Of a stretch of DNA of 7,439 nucleotides, positions 1-5,692 are shown piece after piece. Origin of the DNA: a bacterium (GTDB lineage Bacteria; Cyanobacteriota; Sericytochromatia; S15B-MN24; VGJW01); the NCBI GenBank assembly GCA_021790035.1, contig JAJYIO010000118.1, forward strand, positions 1 to 7,439, given 5' to 3'. The notes beneath the pieces were generated by a model. That model saw only the letters and a list, made by a program, of their open reading frames with translations, made no database searches and was not told the DNA's origin. A program made the translations under genes and the position numbers. How positions within the stretch are numbered: the first letter of the stretch is position 1; each line of letters opens with the position of its first letter.

Positions 1-24
1 CACCCGGATCATCGCTTGGTTCAT
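1..24 (-). CDS. 5' end of an unidentified gene, truncated by window edge
   Basis: An ATG at 24 on the minus strand is preceded by a strong Shine-Dalgarno sequence (GAGGAGG, about four bases before the start codon) and opens a frame of eight codons, MNQAMIRV, before the window ends. It lies 49 bases after the stop codon of the chemoreceptor gene on the same strand, so the two are probably co-transcribed. Short N-termini ending in IRV followed by hydrophobic residues and aspartates are common in response-regulator receiver domains, and a chemotaxis protein would suit the neighbour, but eight residues cannot establish that. The existence of a gene start is fairly well supported; its identity is unknown. 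Confidence 0.6.
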
Positions 25-73
25 CGTGCCTCCTCGGACCTCGGCGCTGGTTCGCCTGCGCTGCGCGCCTGTC

Positions 74-1486
74 TCATCTCACGTCGACCTTGAACTTGCC
101 GACCAACCCCTTGAGCTCCAGCGCCAGCTGCGCGAGGGTCGATGCCGAGCTGGCGATGTCCTCGGCCGATGCATTCTGCTCCTCGGCGGTCGAAAAAACG
201 TGCAGGGCTCCCGACGCCGTCTGGTTGCTCACCTGGGCCACGGCTTCCATCTTCAGCACGACCTGCCCCGCCGTCGTGGCGACCTGCCCGGTCGCACCGG
301 CGATCTCCTTGAGTTCCTTCTCCGAGTCTCCGACCGCGTGCACGATGTGCTCGAGGGCCAGATCGAGATCGGCCAATGCCGCCACGCTGACCTGGACCTC
401 GTCGTGCCCTGCATCCATGGCCGTGATGGCGGTGCGGGTCTCGGCCTCGATCGTCTCGACCAGGTTGGCGATCTGGCGAGCAGCCTGCCCAGACTCGATC
501 GCGAGCTTGCGGATCTCGGTCGCCAGGACCGCGAAACCCCGCCCGTCTTCCCCGGCACGAGCGGCCTCGACGCCGGCGTTGAGGGCCAGGAAATTGGTCT
601 TCTTGGCGAAGGTGGCGATAAGGTCCGAGATCTGACCGATGCCCTTGCCCATGTCCGCGAGCCGGCTCACGACATCGGCCGTATCGACGACCGTGCGCTC
701 GGTCTTCCGCATCTTGCCGCGGGCCTCGTCGAGCGTGGCGCGGCCGGCTGCGGCGCGCTCGGCCAGAAGGGCGGAAGCCTCGGCGGCTTGCTGGACGCTG
801 GCGGACAGGGTGCGAGCCGCTTCGGAGATCGCCTGGGCCCGGACGAACGAGAGGTTGACGTCCTCGACCTGCTGGCCGGCACCCGACGCCACGGTGTCGA
901 TGGCCGCGGCGATGCGCACCGAGGCGTCGCGAGCCTGATCGCTGGCCGAGGCCAGCTGGGCGCTGTTGGTTTGCAGCTCGTCCGCGGTGCGGACGATCTC
1001 TTGCACCAGGTACGTCATCGCGTGGACCATCGCATCGAAGCTCGCGGTCAACCTGCCGATCTCGTCGCTCGAGCGGATCTCGGGCAAGGGCTGGGTGAGA
1101 TCGCCGCCGGCCAAGGTGGCGACGGCTCGCTCAAGCTTGCGGAGCGGCCTCGTGATCGAGTCGACGAATCCGAAGAGCAGGAACGCTTCGACAACCCCCA
1201 CCAACAGGGCCAGGCCCAGCAGCCAGCCGATCGTTCCGTACGCGCTATCGGCCTTTGATTTGGTCGCCGCGATGCCCCGGGCCACGTCTGCCTGGGCGCG
1301 GCGGAAAACCTCGAGCTGCCTTACCGATCCGCTCGCCACCGAGACGTGGTCCAGGCGAATCGTCGTCAGTTGCCCCGCGGCCTGGCGAACTGCGGCCAGC
1401 TCCTGCAATCCGATCGCCCCGACGACCCCGGTCATCACGAAGATCGGGGCCATCATGGCCACGGCCTTTACCGCGATGCGGCTCAT
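74..1486 (-). CDS. Methyl-accepting chemotaxis protein with a short sensory loop
   Basis: This is a membrane chemoreceptor of 470 residues that would signal to CheA/CheW. A first transmembrane helix lies at about 8-28 and a second at about 85-108. The loop between them is only about 56 residues, much shorter than the usual four-helix-bundle sensor. A HAMP domain follows (about 109-162, with SITRPLRKLERAV and DEIGRL), then the cytoplasmic coiled-coil signalling domain. The hairpin tip is unmistakable: KKTNFLALNAGVEAARAGE at about 296-313, followed by GRGFAVLATEIRKLA. AEEQNASAEDI near 434-444 resembles a C-terminal methylation helix. I chose the start at 1486 because GGGGAG lies six bases upstream. 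An in-frame ATG at 1558 would add 24 residues encoded wholly by the dispersed repeat and is probably an artefact. The ligand is unknown. The gene lies downstream of kamE on the same strand, separated by 255 bases that include the repeat. Confidence 0.95.
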   Translation of the reverse strand: MSRIAVKAVAMMAPIFVMTGVVGAIGLQELAAVRQAAGQLTTIRLDHVSVASGSVRQLEVFRRAQADVARGIAATKSKADSAYGTIGWLLGLALLVGVVEAFLLFGFVDSITRPLRKLERAVATLAGGDLTQPLPEIRSSDEIGRLTASFDAMVHAMTYLVQEIVRTADELQTNSAQLASASDQARDASVRIAAAIDTVASGAGQQVEDVNLSFVRAQAISEAARTLSASVQQAAEASALLAERAAAGRATLDEARGKMRKTERTVVDTADVVSRLADMGKGIGQISDLIATFAKKTNFLALNAGVEAARAGEDGRGFAVLATEIRKLAIESGQAARQIANLVETIEAETRTAITAMDAGHDEVQVSVAALADLDLALEHIVHAVGDSEKELKEIAGATGQVATTAGQVVLKMEAVAQVSNQTASGALHVFSTAEEQNASAEDIASSASTLAQLALELKGLVGKFKVDVR

Positions 1487-1626
1487 CAGAAACTCCCCTT
1501 CGGGGCGGGGACTTGCAGGGGGCCTTGCCCCCCGCAAACTACCCCCCGCTGCGGGCAAGCTGCGTAGCCCCGCTCGGCAGGTGGCGTTTCATTCGAGAGT
1601 GTCGGCGCAGCCGGTGGGTAACTCAT
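1486..1626 (-). CDS. Putative 46-residue leader ORF carried by repeat copy A
   Basis: The frame starts at the ATG where the repeat begins (1626) and ends with a TGA whose last base is the A of the chemoreceptor start codon (TGATG). The product would begin MSYPPAAPTLSNETPPAERG and contain two cysteines (ACPQRGVVCGG). GAAGGA lies four bases before the ATG, a good ribosome binding site. The arrangement suggests translational coupling to the downstream gene. I recognise no family. Stops are rare in such GC-rich DNA and a second frame through the repeat is also open, so the peptide itself may be unimportant or not made at all. Confidence 0.35.
   Translation of the reverse strand: MSYPPAAPTLSNETPPAERGYAACPQRGVVCGGQGPLQVPAPKGSF
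1487..1626 (-). repeat. Dispersed 140-bp leader repeat, copy A
   Basis: This copy fills the region directly upstream of the chemoreceptor gene. It matches copy C (5454-5594) over its whole length with a handful of substitutions and one 3-base difference (AA versus AAA codons around the middle). Read towards the gene, it begins with ATGAG (1626-1622) and ends just before the ATGAG (1486-1482) of the receptor start, so ATGAG flanks a 135-bp core like a target-site duplication. It carries the receptor's Shine-Dalgarno sequence and three GC-rich hairpins. No terminal inverted repeats or transposase were seen. Confidence 0.9.
1493..1505 (-). promoter_or_regulatory. Repeat-supplied RBS within a hairpin (chemoreceptor)
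   Basis: GGGGAG (1498-1493) is the only good Shine-Dalgarno sequence for the receptor start at 1486 and belongs to the repeat. Its four G residues can pair with CCCC at 1505-1502, closing a GAA loop, so the binding site could be masked in the mRNA unless ribosomes translating the leader frame open it. The masking is inferred from pairing alone. Confidence 0.5.
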
Positions 1627-1741
1627 GCGCGGTCCTTCGGTGCGAGCCGGGCGATCCCGGGGTGGACGGCTTCCTGCGCGCACGACACGGCGCGGCGCCC
1701 GAAGATGGCGGATGACGAAGTTGGAATGGCCGGATCCTGCA
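1627..1741. other. Intergenic region between kamE and leader repeat
   Basis: These 115 bases separate the kamE stop from repeat copy A. On the minus strand they hold GAAGGA (1636-1631), suitably placed for the leader frame, and a small hairpin with a five-base stem (1647-1651 with 1656-1660). There is no T-run, so I see no convincing terminator, and no clear promoter hexamers. The chemoreceptor could therefore still be part of the kam transcript. Confidence 0.5.
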
Positions 1742-2500
1742 TCAACGAGACTGGCGCCGGATGAGTTCCTGGGCGACGAAGGCCGCCACGTCCTCGGCGA
1801 AGCTGCCGGGGCCAAAGCCTGCGTCGAACCCCAGCTCCGTCGCGAGTTCGTGGGTCATGCGCGGCCCCCCCACGATCGCCAGCATGCGCCCGCGGACGCC
1901 TTCGGCCTCCATGATCTCGACCAGCTGGGTCAAGGTGGTGATGTGAAGGTCCTTCTGCGTGACGACCACCGAGGCCAGCACGGCATCGGCGCCTTCTTCG
2001 ATGGCGCGGGCCACCAGGGTTTCGGGCGGCACCTGAGCGCCCAGGTTGATCGCCCGGATCTGCCGGTAACGCTCGAGCCCGTAGTGCCCCGCAAAGCCCT
2101 TCATGTTCATGATGGCGTCGATGCCGACCGTGTGCGCATCGCTGCCCGGACAGGCTCCGACCACCACGAGTTCGCGGCCGAGTTCGCGCTCGACCAGGTC
2201 GTCGATCTCGTGCATGTCGAGGTGTTCGAACTCGGCCTTGGGCACGTGGATGTTGGCGTAATCGACCCCCCGCGTGACCGTCCCGTACAGCACGAAGAAC
2301 GTCGTGCTCGGGCCCATCTCCTCCATGGCTACCAGGAGCGGATCCTTTAGACCCATCTGCAAGAGCACACGGCGAGCTGCCTCGGCCGCCTCGGGACCCG
2401 CCGGCACGGGCAGGGAGAAAGAGAATTGCACCTTGCCATCGTCCAGGGTATCGCCGTAGGGCAGGACGTGGGTGAGATCGGGCTGCTTGACGAGGCTCAT
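1742..2500 (-). CDS. kamE: D-lysine 5,6-aminomutase beta subunit
   Basis: This is the 252-residue cobalamin- and PLP-binding subunit of lysine 5,6-aminomutase, which with KamD shifts the terminal amino group of D-lysine or beta-lysine in the lysine fermentation pathway. The length is close to the characterised clostridial subunit (about 260). The base-off cobalamin signature DxHxxG is present as DAHTVG at 121-126, with His123 the expected lower cobalt ligand. Eleven residues later Lys134 (in MNMKGFAGHY) occupies the place of the lysine that holds PLP in the clostridial enzyme. The rest forms the Rossmann-like B12 domain, with KDLHITTLTQL and a late GG (AIVGGPRMT). The start at 2500 has GGAG six bases upstream; in-frame extensions further upstream overlap kamD and look unreal. 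It follows kamD by 40 bases, consistent with an operon and equal subunit supply. Confidence 0.95.
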   Translation of the reverse strand: MSLVKQPDLTHVLPYGDTLDDGKVQFSFSLPVPAGPEAAEAARRVLLQMGLKDPLLVAMEEMGPSTTFFVLYGTVTRGVDYANIHVPKAEFEHLDMHEIDDLVERELGRELVVVGACPGSDAHTVGIDAIMNMKGFAGHYGLERYRQIRAINLGAQVPPETLVARAIEEGADAVLASVVVTQKDLHITTLTQLVEIMEAEGVRGRMLAIVGGPRMTHELATELGFDAGFGPGSFAEDVAAFVAQELIRRQSR

Positions 2501-2540
2501 CGAGAACTCCGGAAGGGGGGCACCGAGCGAGGACGGCCGG

Positions 2541-4127
2541 TCATGGGGTCGCCTCGGGCTGGACGACCCGCTGGGCGATCGCGGCCTGGCCGGCACGCAG
2601 GAGGTCTTCGAACGGATTGAGATACGTCGAATGGCGCACGAAGACGCCTTCGAGGCCCTTGCCGCCATCCGCCGGGCGCTTGACCCCGGCGAAGACCCCG
2701 CGTCCGATCGCCTTCACCAGCCCCTCGTCCGCGACCTCCTCGAGCAGGGCCACGGCCTCGTCCAGAACCTGACGGGAGCGCTGGGCGATGCGCCCGTCGG
2801 GATTCCACGTGATCTCGTCTTGCAGGTGTCGGGCGTAATTGAAGACGTAGTCGGCGTTCTTGAGCGCGAGGTAACGATCGGATGCAAAGGGCGTGTGGAC
2901 GGCCTCGGTGAGCATGCCCAGAAGCTCGATCGTCTGGTCGGTCAGGACCCCGACCAGGTTGTAGAGCGTGTTGTGGGCGTAGGTCCAGAACACGTTGCCC
3001 GTCACGTGCTTGGTCGGGGGCATCCACTTGATGGGGGAATCCGGGAATACCTGGCGCACGAGCTGGGCCATCGCGATCTCGTAGAGCAATCCGTCTTCGG
3101 TGCCCGGATTCATCTCGAAGGCATGGCCCAGGCCCATCAAGTTCTCGGCCATGCCGGCGTCGAGAGCGAAGCGTTCGTTGATGAACTGGCTCGACAGCAC
3201 CGTGTGGCCCTCCTCGAACGCATCCGCGGTGGTCAGGTAGTTGTCCTCGCCGGTATTGATCAGGATGCCACAGGCCGCGTTGAGAAGCCGGCTGAAATGC
3301 TGATCCGTGAGCGTGCGGTAGATGTTGATATCGCGGAAGAGGACGCCGTACAGCGCGTCGTTCAGCAGCATGTCCAGCCCCTCCTGGGCCGCCAGCACGG
3401 TGATCTCGGGCATGCACAGCCCCGACGCGTAGTTGGTCAGCTGGACGTAGCGCCCCATCTCGGCGCCGAGCTCGTCGAGGGCCTGGCGCATCAGCTTGAA
3501 GTTGGCACCGGTGGCATAGGTGCCGCCCGTCCCGAACGTGGTGTGTCCGAAGGGCACGTAGTCCAGCAGGCTCTGCCCCGTGGAGCGGATGACGGCCACG
3601 ACGTCGGCTCCCTGGCGAGCGGCCAGCTGCGCCTGGGGGACGTCCTCGTGGATGTTGCCGGTGGCCACGATGACGTACTTCCAGGGCGTCGGGCCGGCGC
3701 CGAGGGCAGCGCGCATCTCGCGGCGGCGGGCGCGGAAGGCCATGAGCTCGTCGAGCTTGCGCCGGGCCATCGATCGGGCCCAGTCGCGAGCTTCCCCGCA
3801 GCTCTCTGGCGAGTCGTCCGGGGGGATGATTCCGCTGGCCAGGGCCTCCGCGGCCTCCTGCGGATCCCGGCCACTGGCCAGCACAGCCTGCCCCAGCGCG
3901 ATCGCCGCACCGCGATCCAGGCGGCCCGAGGCCGCTAGCTGCTCGACAACCCGATTGGGCCAGGGGACTTCGTCTTCGTCGACGCCGTCGATACCGTAGA
4001 GGCGCAGCACCGCCCGCTCGATCGTGATCGTCGAGTGGTCGGCGAAGTACGCCTGGAGTGGGCGCGTGATGGCAATGGCGAGATCTCGGGCCTGTGCCAC
4101 CTTGCCGAGGTCGACCGGGAGTTTCAT
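2541..4127 (-). CDS. kamD: D-lysine 5,6-aminomutase alpha subunit
   Basis: This is the 528-residue large subunit of the adenosylcobalamin- and PLP-dependent lysine 5,6-aminomutase, close in size to the clostridial KamD (about 516). It has the expected architecture: an N-terminal region with TITIERAVLRLYGIDGVDEDE (33-53, a family-typical stretch), then a TIM-barrel region containing GNIHEDVPQAQLAARQGADV (157-176), RSTGQSLLDYVPFG (181-194) and TGGTYATGANFKLMRQ (200-215). The C-terminal part contains EMNPGTEDGLLYEIAMAQL and PPTKHVTGNVFW. The open frame extends 80 residues further upstream, but that part lies inside the preceding gene and has no family character; MKLPVDLGKV is the natural beginning. 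The Shine-Dalgarno match before 4127 is weak, so translation may depend on coupling to the gene 31 bases upstream. No frameshift or missing motif was noticed. Confidence 0.95.
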   Translation of the reverse strand: MKLPVDLGKVAQARDLAIAITRPLQAYFADHSTITIERAVLRLYGIDGVDEDEVPWPNRVVEQLAASGRLDRGAAIALGQAVLASGRDPQEAAEALASGIIPPDDSPESCGEARDWARSMARRKLDELMAFRARRREMRAALGAGPTPWKYVIVATGNIHEDVPQAQLAARQGADVVAVIRSTGQSLLDYVPFGHTTFGTGGTYATGANFKLMRQALDELGAEMGRYVQLTNYASGLCMPEITVLAAQEGLDMLLNDALYGVLFRDINIYRTLTDQHFSRLLNAACGILINTGEDNYLTTADAFEEGHTVLSSQFINERFALDAGMAENLMGLGHAFEMNPGTEDGLLYEIAMAQLVRQVFPDSPIKWMPPTKHVTGNVFWTYAHNTLYNLVGVLTDQTIELLGMLTEAVHTPFASDRYLALKNADYVFNYARHLQDEITWNPDGRIAQRSRQVLDEAVALLEEVADEGLVKAIGRGVFAGVKRPADGGKGLEGVFVRHSTYLNPFEDLLRAGQAAIAQRVVQPEATP

Positions 4128-4158
4128 CTTTGCAGCACCAAAGGGAGGCCGGGGCCGA

Positions 4159-5352
4159 TCATGGGTGGGCCACCACGTCGAAGACGGGCAGGGGGAGGGC
4201 TTCTCGGAGCGCGGCGACCAGGGCGGACGAAGGGACCGACGGGCGATACGGCGCCGAGGGATTGGCCGTGATGGCCAAGACCGTGATGGGCGATCGGGCC
4301 TGCAGTACCAGGCCCCGGGCGCCCAGCGCATCGAAGGTCCTGGCCTCGCAGAGGACGTGCGTGCCATCCGGGACGACCAGGGCCAGATCCCGGCGTCGGG
4401 AGGCGAGCAATGCCCGGGCGACGGTCTCGGTCAGGGCACCCTGCAGCACGAGGGCCTCGGCCTCGTCGGGCAGCCAGCGCACGAGAAACTCTCCGCGATC
4501 GAGGGTCGTGCCCGGCTCGAAGGGCACGAACGACCCACCAGGCAAAAGGGCGCCGGTTGCCGAGCGACCCGGTTCGGCCTCGACGATGTGAGGCGAGGAG
4601 GGCAGGGAAAGCATCGCGACGATCGCCCGGGTCCGGCGAACCACCTCGGCGATGCGCCCGGCCTCGGTGCGCGACTCGGGATCCGGCGCGAACGTCGCCG
4701 CCCCGCTCGCAGTCATCCGGTCTTCCGACGACCCCAGTCGCCCTCCCCCCTGGTCGAGCATGGCCATGCCCGTGGCGAGGATCACCCCGGTGACCACTCG
4801 ACTCGAAGCGGACGCCCTGCGGTCGATCGCGCCATCGACGAGCACGCGCCGGGCTCCGTTCCGCCGCAGGAGCGCGACGGTGCCCGAGGCCTCGTCGATC
4901 GTGACGGGTCCGGCGATCTCGACGGGATCCGGGGCGACGACCCGGTAGATACCGACGTCACCCAGGGCCGTGCGGTAAGGGGTGGGGGCGACGTAAGCCA
5001 GGGCAGCGCCGCTGCGTCGGGCCGCGATCCGGGCCGTGGCCACCAGGCTGCCGACCGGGGGAGAGATGCGCGGCTTGGGCAGGTCGGTGACCGCATCGAA
5101 CTCCTCGCCATCGCGGCCGACCGAGGTCAGGCCCAGCGGAAGGTCGGATCCCGCTCGGAGCGATCTGGCCTCCTGCCCCCTGCGATCGTCTGGATGCGCC
5201 GATCTCGATGACGAGGCAACCTGGCCTAGACGCTCGAGCAGGTAGTTGAGCGTCGTCGTCTTGCCGACATTCTTGGCCGTGCCCACGATCGCCACGTCGG
5301 CCAGGAGCCCGAGGGACCGATCGCGATCGGAGAGGATGCCAGAGAGGCTCAT
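4159..5352 (-). CDS. kamB: P-loop protein, probable lysine 5,6-aminomutase reactivase subunit KamB
   Basis: The 397-residue product has a clear Walker A motif, GTAKNVGKTTT, at 24-34 and a Walker B-like strand ending in an aspartate (RRVLVDGAID, Asp173). After the P-loop comes a charged stretch at about 44-70 that looks like a flexible insertion, then LGLTSVGRDGEEFDAVTDLP (73-92). B12-dependent aminomutases are inactivated during turnover, and lysine fermentation clusters encode KamB and KamC (KamC is MutS-like) upstream of kamD for reactivation. This position, together with the P-loop and the GLTSVGRDGE motif, is why I assign KamB; the Walker A is not of MutS type, so it is not KamC. The family assignment is from memory and context. 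The start at 5352 has GGGGAGG five bases upstream, supplied by the repeat. An upstream in-frame ATG at 5523 would add 57 residues of pure repeat sequence. Confidence 0.65.
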   Translation of the reverse strand: MSLSGILSDRDRSLGLLADVAIVGTAKNVGKTTTLNYLLERLGQVASSSRSAHPDDRRGQEARSLRAGSDLPLGLTSVGRDGEEFDAVTDLPKPRISPPVGSLVATARIAARRSGAALAYVAPTPYRTALGDVGIYRVVAPDPVEIAGPVTIDEASGTVALLRRNGARRVLVDGAIDRRASASSRVVTGVILATGMAMLDQGGGRLGSSEDRMTASGAATFAPDPESRTEAGRIAEVVRRTRAIVAMLSLPSSPHIVEAEPGRSATGALLPGGSFVPFEPGTTLDRGEFLVRWLPDEAEALVLQGALTETVARALLASRRRDLALVVPDGTHVLCEARTFDALGARGLVLQARSPITVLAITANPSAPYRPSVPSSALVAALREALPLPVFDVVAHP

Positions 5353-5594
5353 CAGAACCTCCCCTTCGGGGCGGCGACTTGCAGGGGGCCTTGGCCCCCG
5401 CAAACTACCCCCCGCTGCGGGCAAGCTGCTGCGTAGCCCCGCTCGGCAGGTTGGAACCTCCCCTTCGGGGCGGCGACTTGCAGGGGGCCTTGGCCCCCGC
5501 AAACTACCCCCCGCTGCGGGCAAGCTGCTGCGTAGCCCCGCTCAGCAGGTGGCGTTTCATTCGAGAGTGTCGGCGCAGCCGGTGGGAAACTCAT
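5352..5594 (-). CDS. Putative 80-residue leader ORF spanning tandem repeat copies C and B
   Basis: The frame starts at the repeat-initial ATG (5594), reads through both tandem units and stops with TGA overlapping the kamB-like start (TGATG at 5354-5350). Its predicted product begins MSFPPAAPTLSNETPPAERG and consists of one full 47-residue unit followed by a 33-residue partial unit. At the junction the codon that would be the stop in a single copy is replaced by CAA, so the frame stays open. A GAAGGA lies 13 bases before the ATG, further than ideal. Its layout matches that of copy A. Production of a peptide is unproven. Confidence 0.35.
   Translation of the reverse strand: MSFPPAAPTLSNETPPAERGYAAACPQRGVVCGGQGPLQVAAPKGRFQPAERGYAAACPQRGVVCGGQGPLQVAAPKGRF
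5358..5371 (-). promoter_or_regulatory. Repeat-supplied RBS within a hairpin (kamB-like gene)
   Basis: GGGGAGG (5364-5358) is a near-ideal Shine-Dalgarno sequence five bases from the start codon at 5352. The G run can pair with CCCC at 5371-5368 across a GAA loop, as in copy A. A ribosome finishing the leader frame at the TGATG would open this hairpin, giving a simple route to translational coupling. Confidence 0.5.
5381..5401. repeat. GC hairpin inside the leader repeat
   Basis: GGGGGCC and GGCCCCC flank two T residues, with an outer GC/GC pair around a single unpaired A. The same structure recurs at 5480-5500 and, with a C-to-G change, at 1515-1535. In copy A the changed base still leaves a six-base stem. 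There is no T-run in either direction, so it does not look like an intrinsic terminator. Confidence 0.6.
5454..5594 (-). repeat. Dispersed leader repeat, copy C (complete)
   Basis: This is a complete unit in tandem with copy B and in the same orientation. It differs from copy A by a few substitutions (for example TTT versus TAC in the second codon pair of the leader frame) and has three extra bases in the middle. It begins with ATGAG at 5594-5590. The homology with copies A and D starts at that ATG: the bases just outside are different in all three places. Confidence 0.9.
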
Positions 5595-5692
5595 GGAAGA
5601 TTATGGTTCCTTCGCTCGATCATACCCGATAGCCGCGATCGCTGCTTGCGTCCTCACGCGGGGCGAGAGTAGGCTTAAGCCAGGAAAATCTG
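5595..5692. promoter_or_regulatory. Divergent intergenic region, probable promoters both ways
   Basis: These 98 bases separate the kam leader from the kinase gene and should hold promoters for both. On the minus strand TATGAT (5624-5619) is a good -10 match 24 bases before the leader ATG, but I see no good -35 at the usual spacing. On the plus strand TTGCGT (near 5646) and TAGGCT (near 5670) are a weak pair. AGGA at 5682-5685 is the kinase ribosome binding site. An octamer GCGATCGC lies at 5635-5642. Promoter positions are tentative. Confidence 0.35.

Larger units (their letters stand above)
5353..5453 (-). repeat. Dispersed leader repeat, copy B (partial, tandem)
   Basis: This partial unit lies directly upstream of the kamB-like gene. 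Bases 5355-5453 match 5454-5552 (copy C) at 97 of 99 positions, the two mismatches being near the far end. It lacks the roughly 40 bases (ATGAG side) that open a complete repeat. The 99-base period is exactly 33 codons. It provides the Shine-Dalgarno sequence of the downstream gene and contains hairpins at 5361-5371, 5381-5401 and 5411-5421. Confidence 0.9.

Noticed and set aside
26..1258. Long plus-strand open frame opposite the chemoreceptor gene
   Set aside because: It mirrors the chemoreceptor coding strand, has arginine/glycine-rich GC-driven composition and no family character, while the opposite frame has full chemoreceptor domains.
1487..1626. Classical insertion sequence or transposon end
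   Set aside because: No transposase, no convincing terminal inverted repeats, and too short. A non-autonomous element remains possible, as described in the findings.
2472..3938. 488-codon plus-strand frame opposite kamD
   Set aside because: kamD on the other strand is conserved throughout. The plus-strand product is an antisense shadow of high-GC codon bias.
4024..5211. 395-codon plus-strand frame opposite the kamB-like gene
   Set aside because: Low-complexity arginine- and glycine-rich product without motifs; the minus frame has a P-loop, a good start and operon position.
5381..5401. GC-rich hairpin as an intrinsic terminator
   Set aside because: No T-run follows on either strand, and it lies inside leaders of expressed-looking genes.
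5355..5552. Tandem 99-bp repeats as a CRISPR array or a satellite
   Set aside because: Only two directly abutting units with no spacers, and dispersed copies exist elsewhere in the window.
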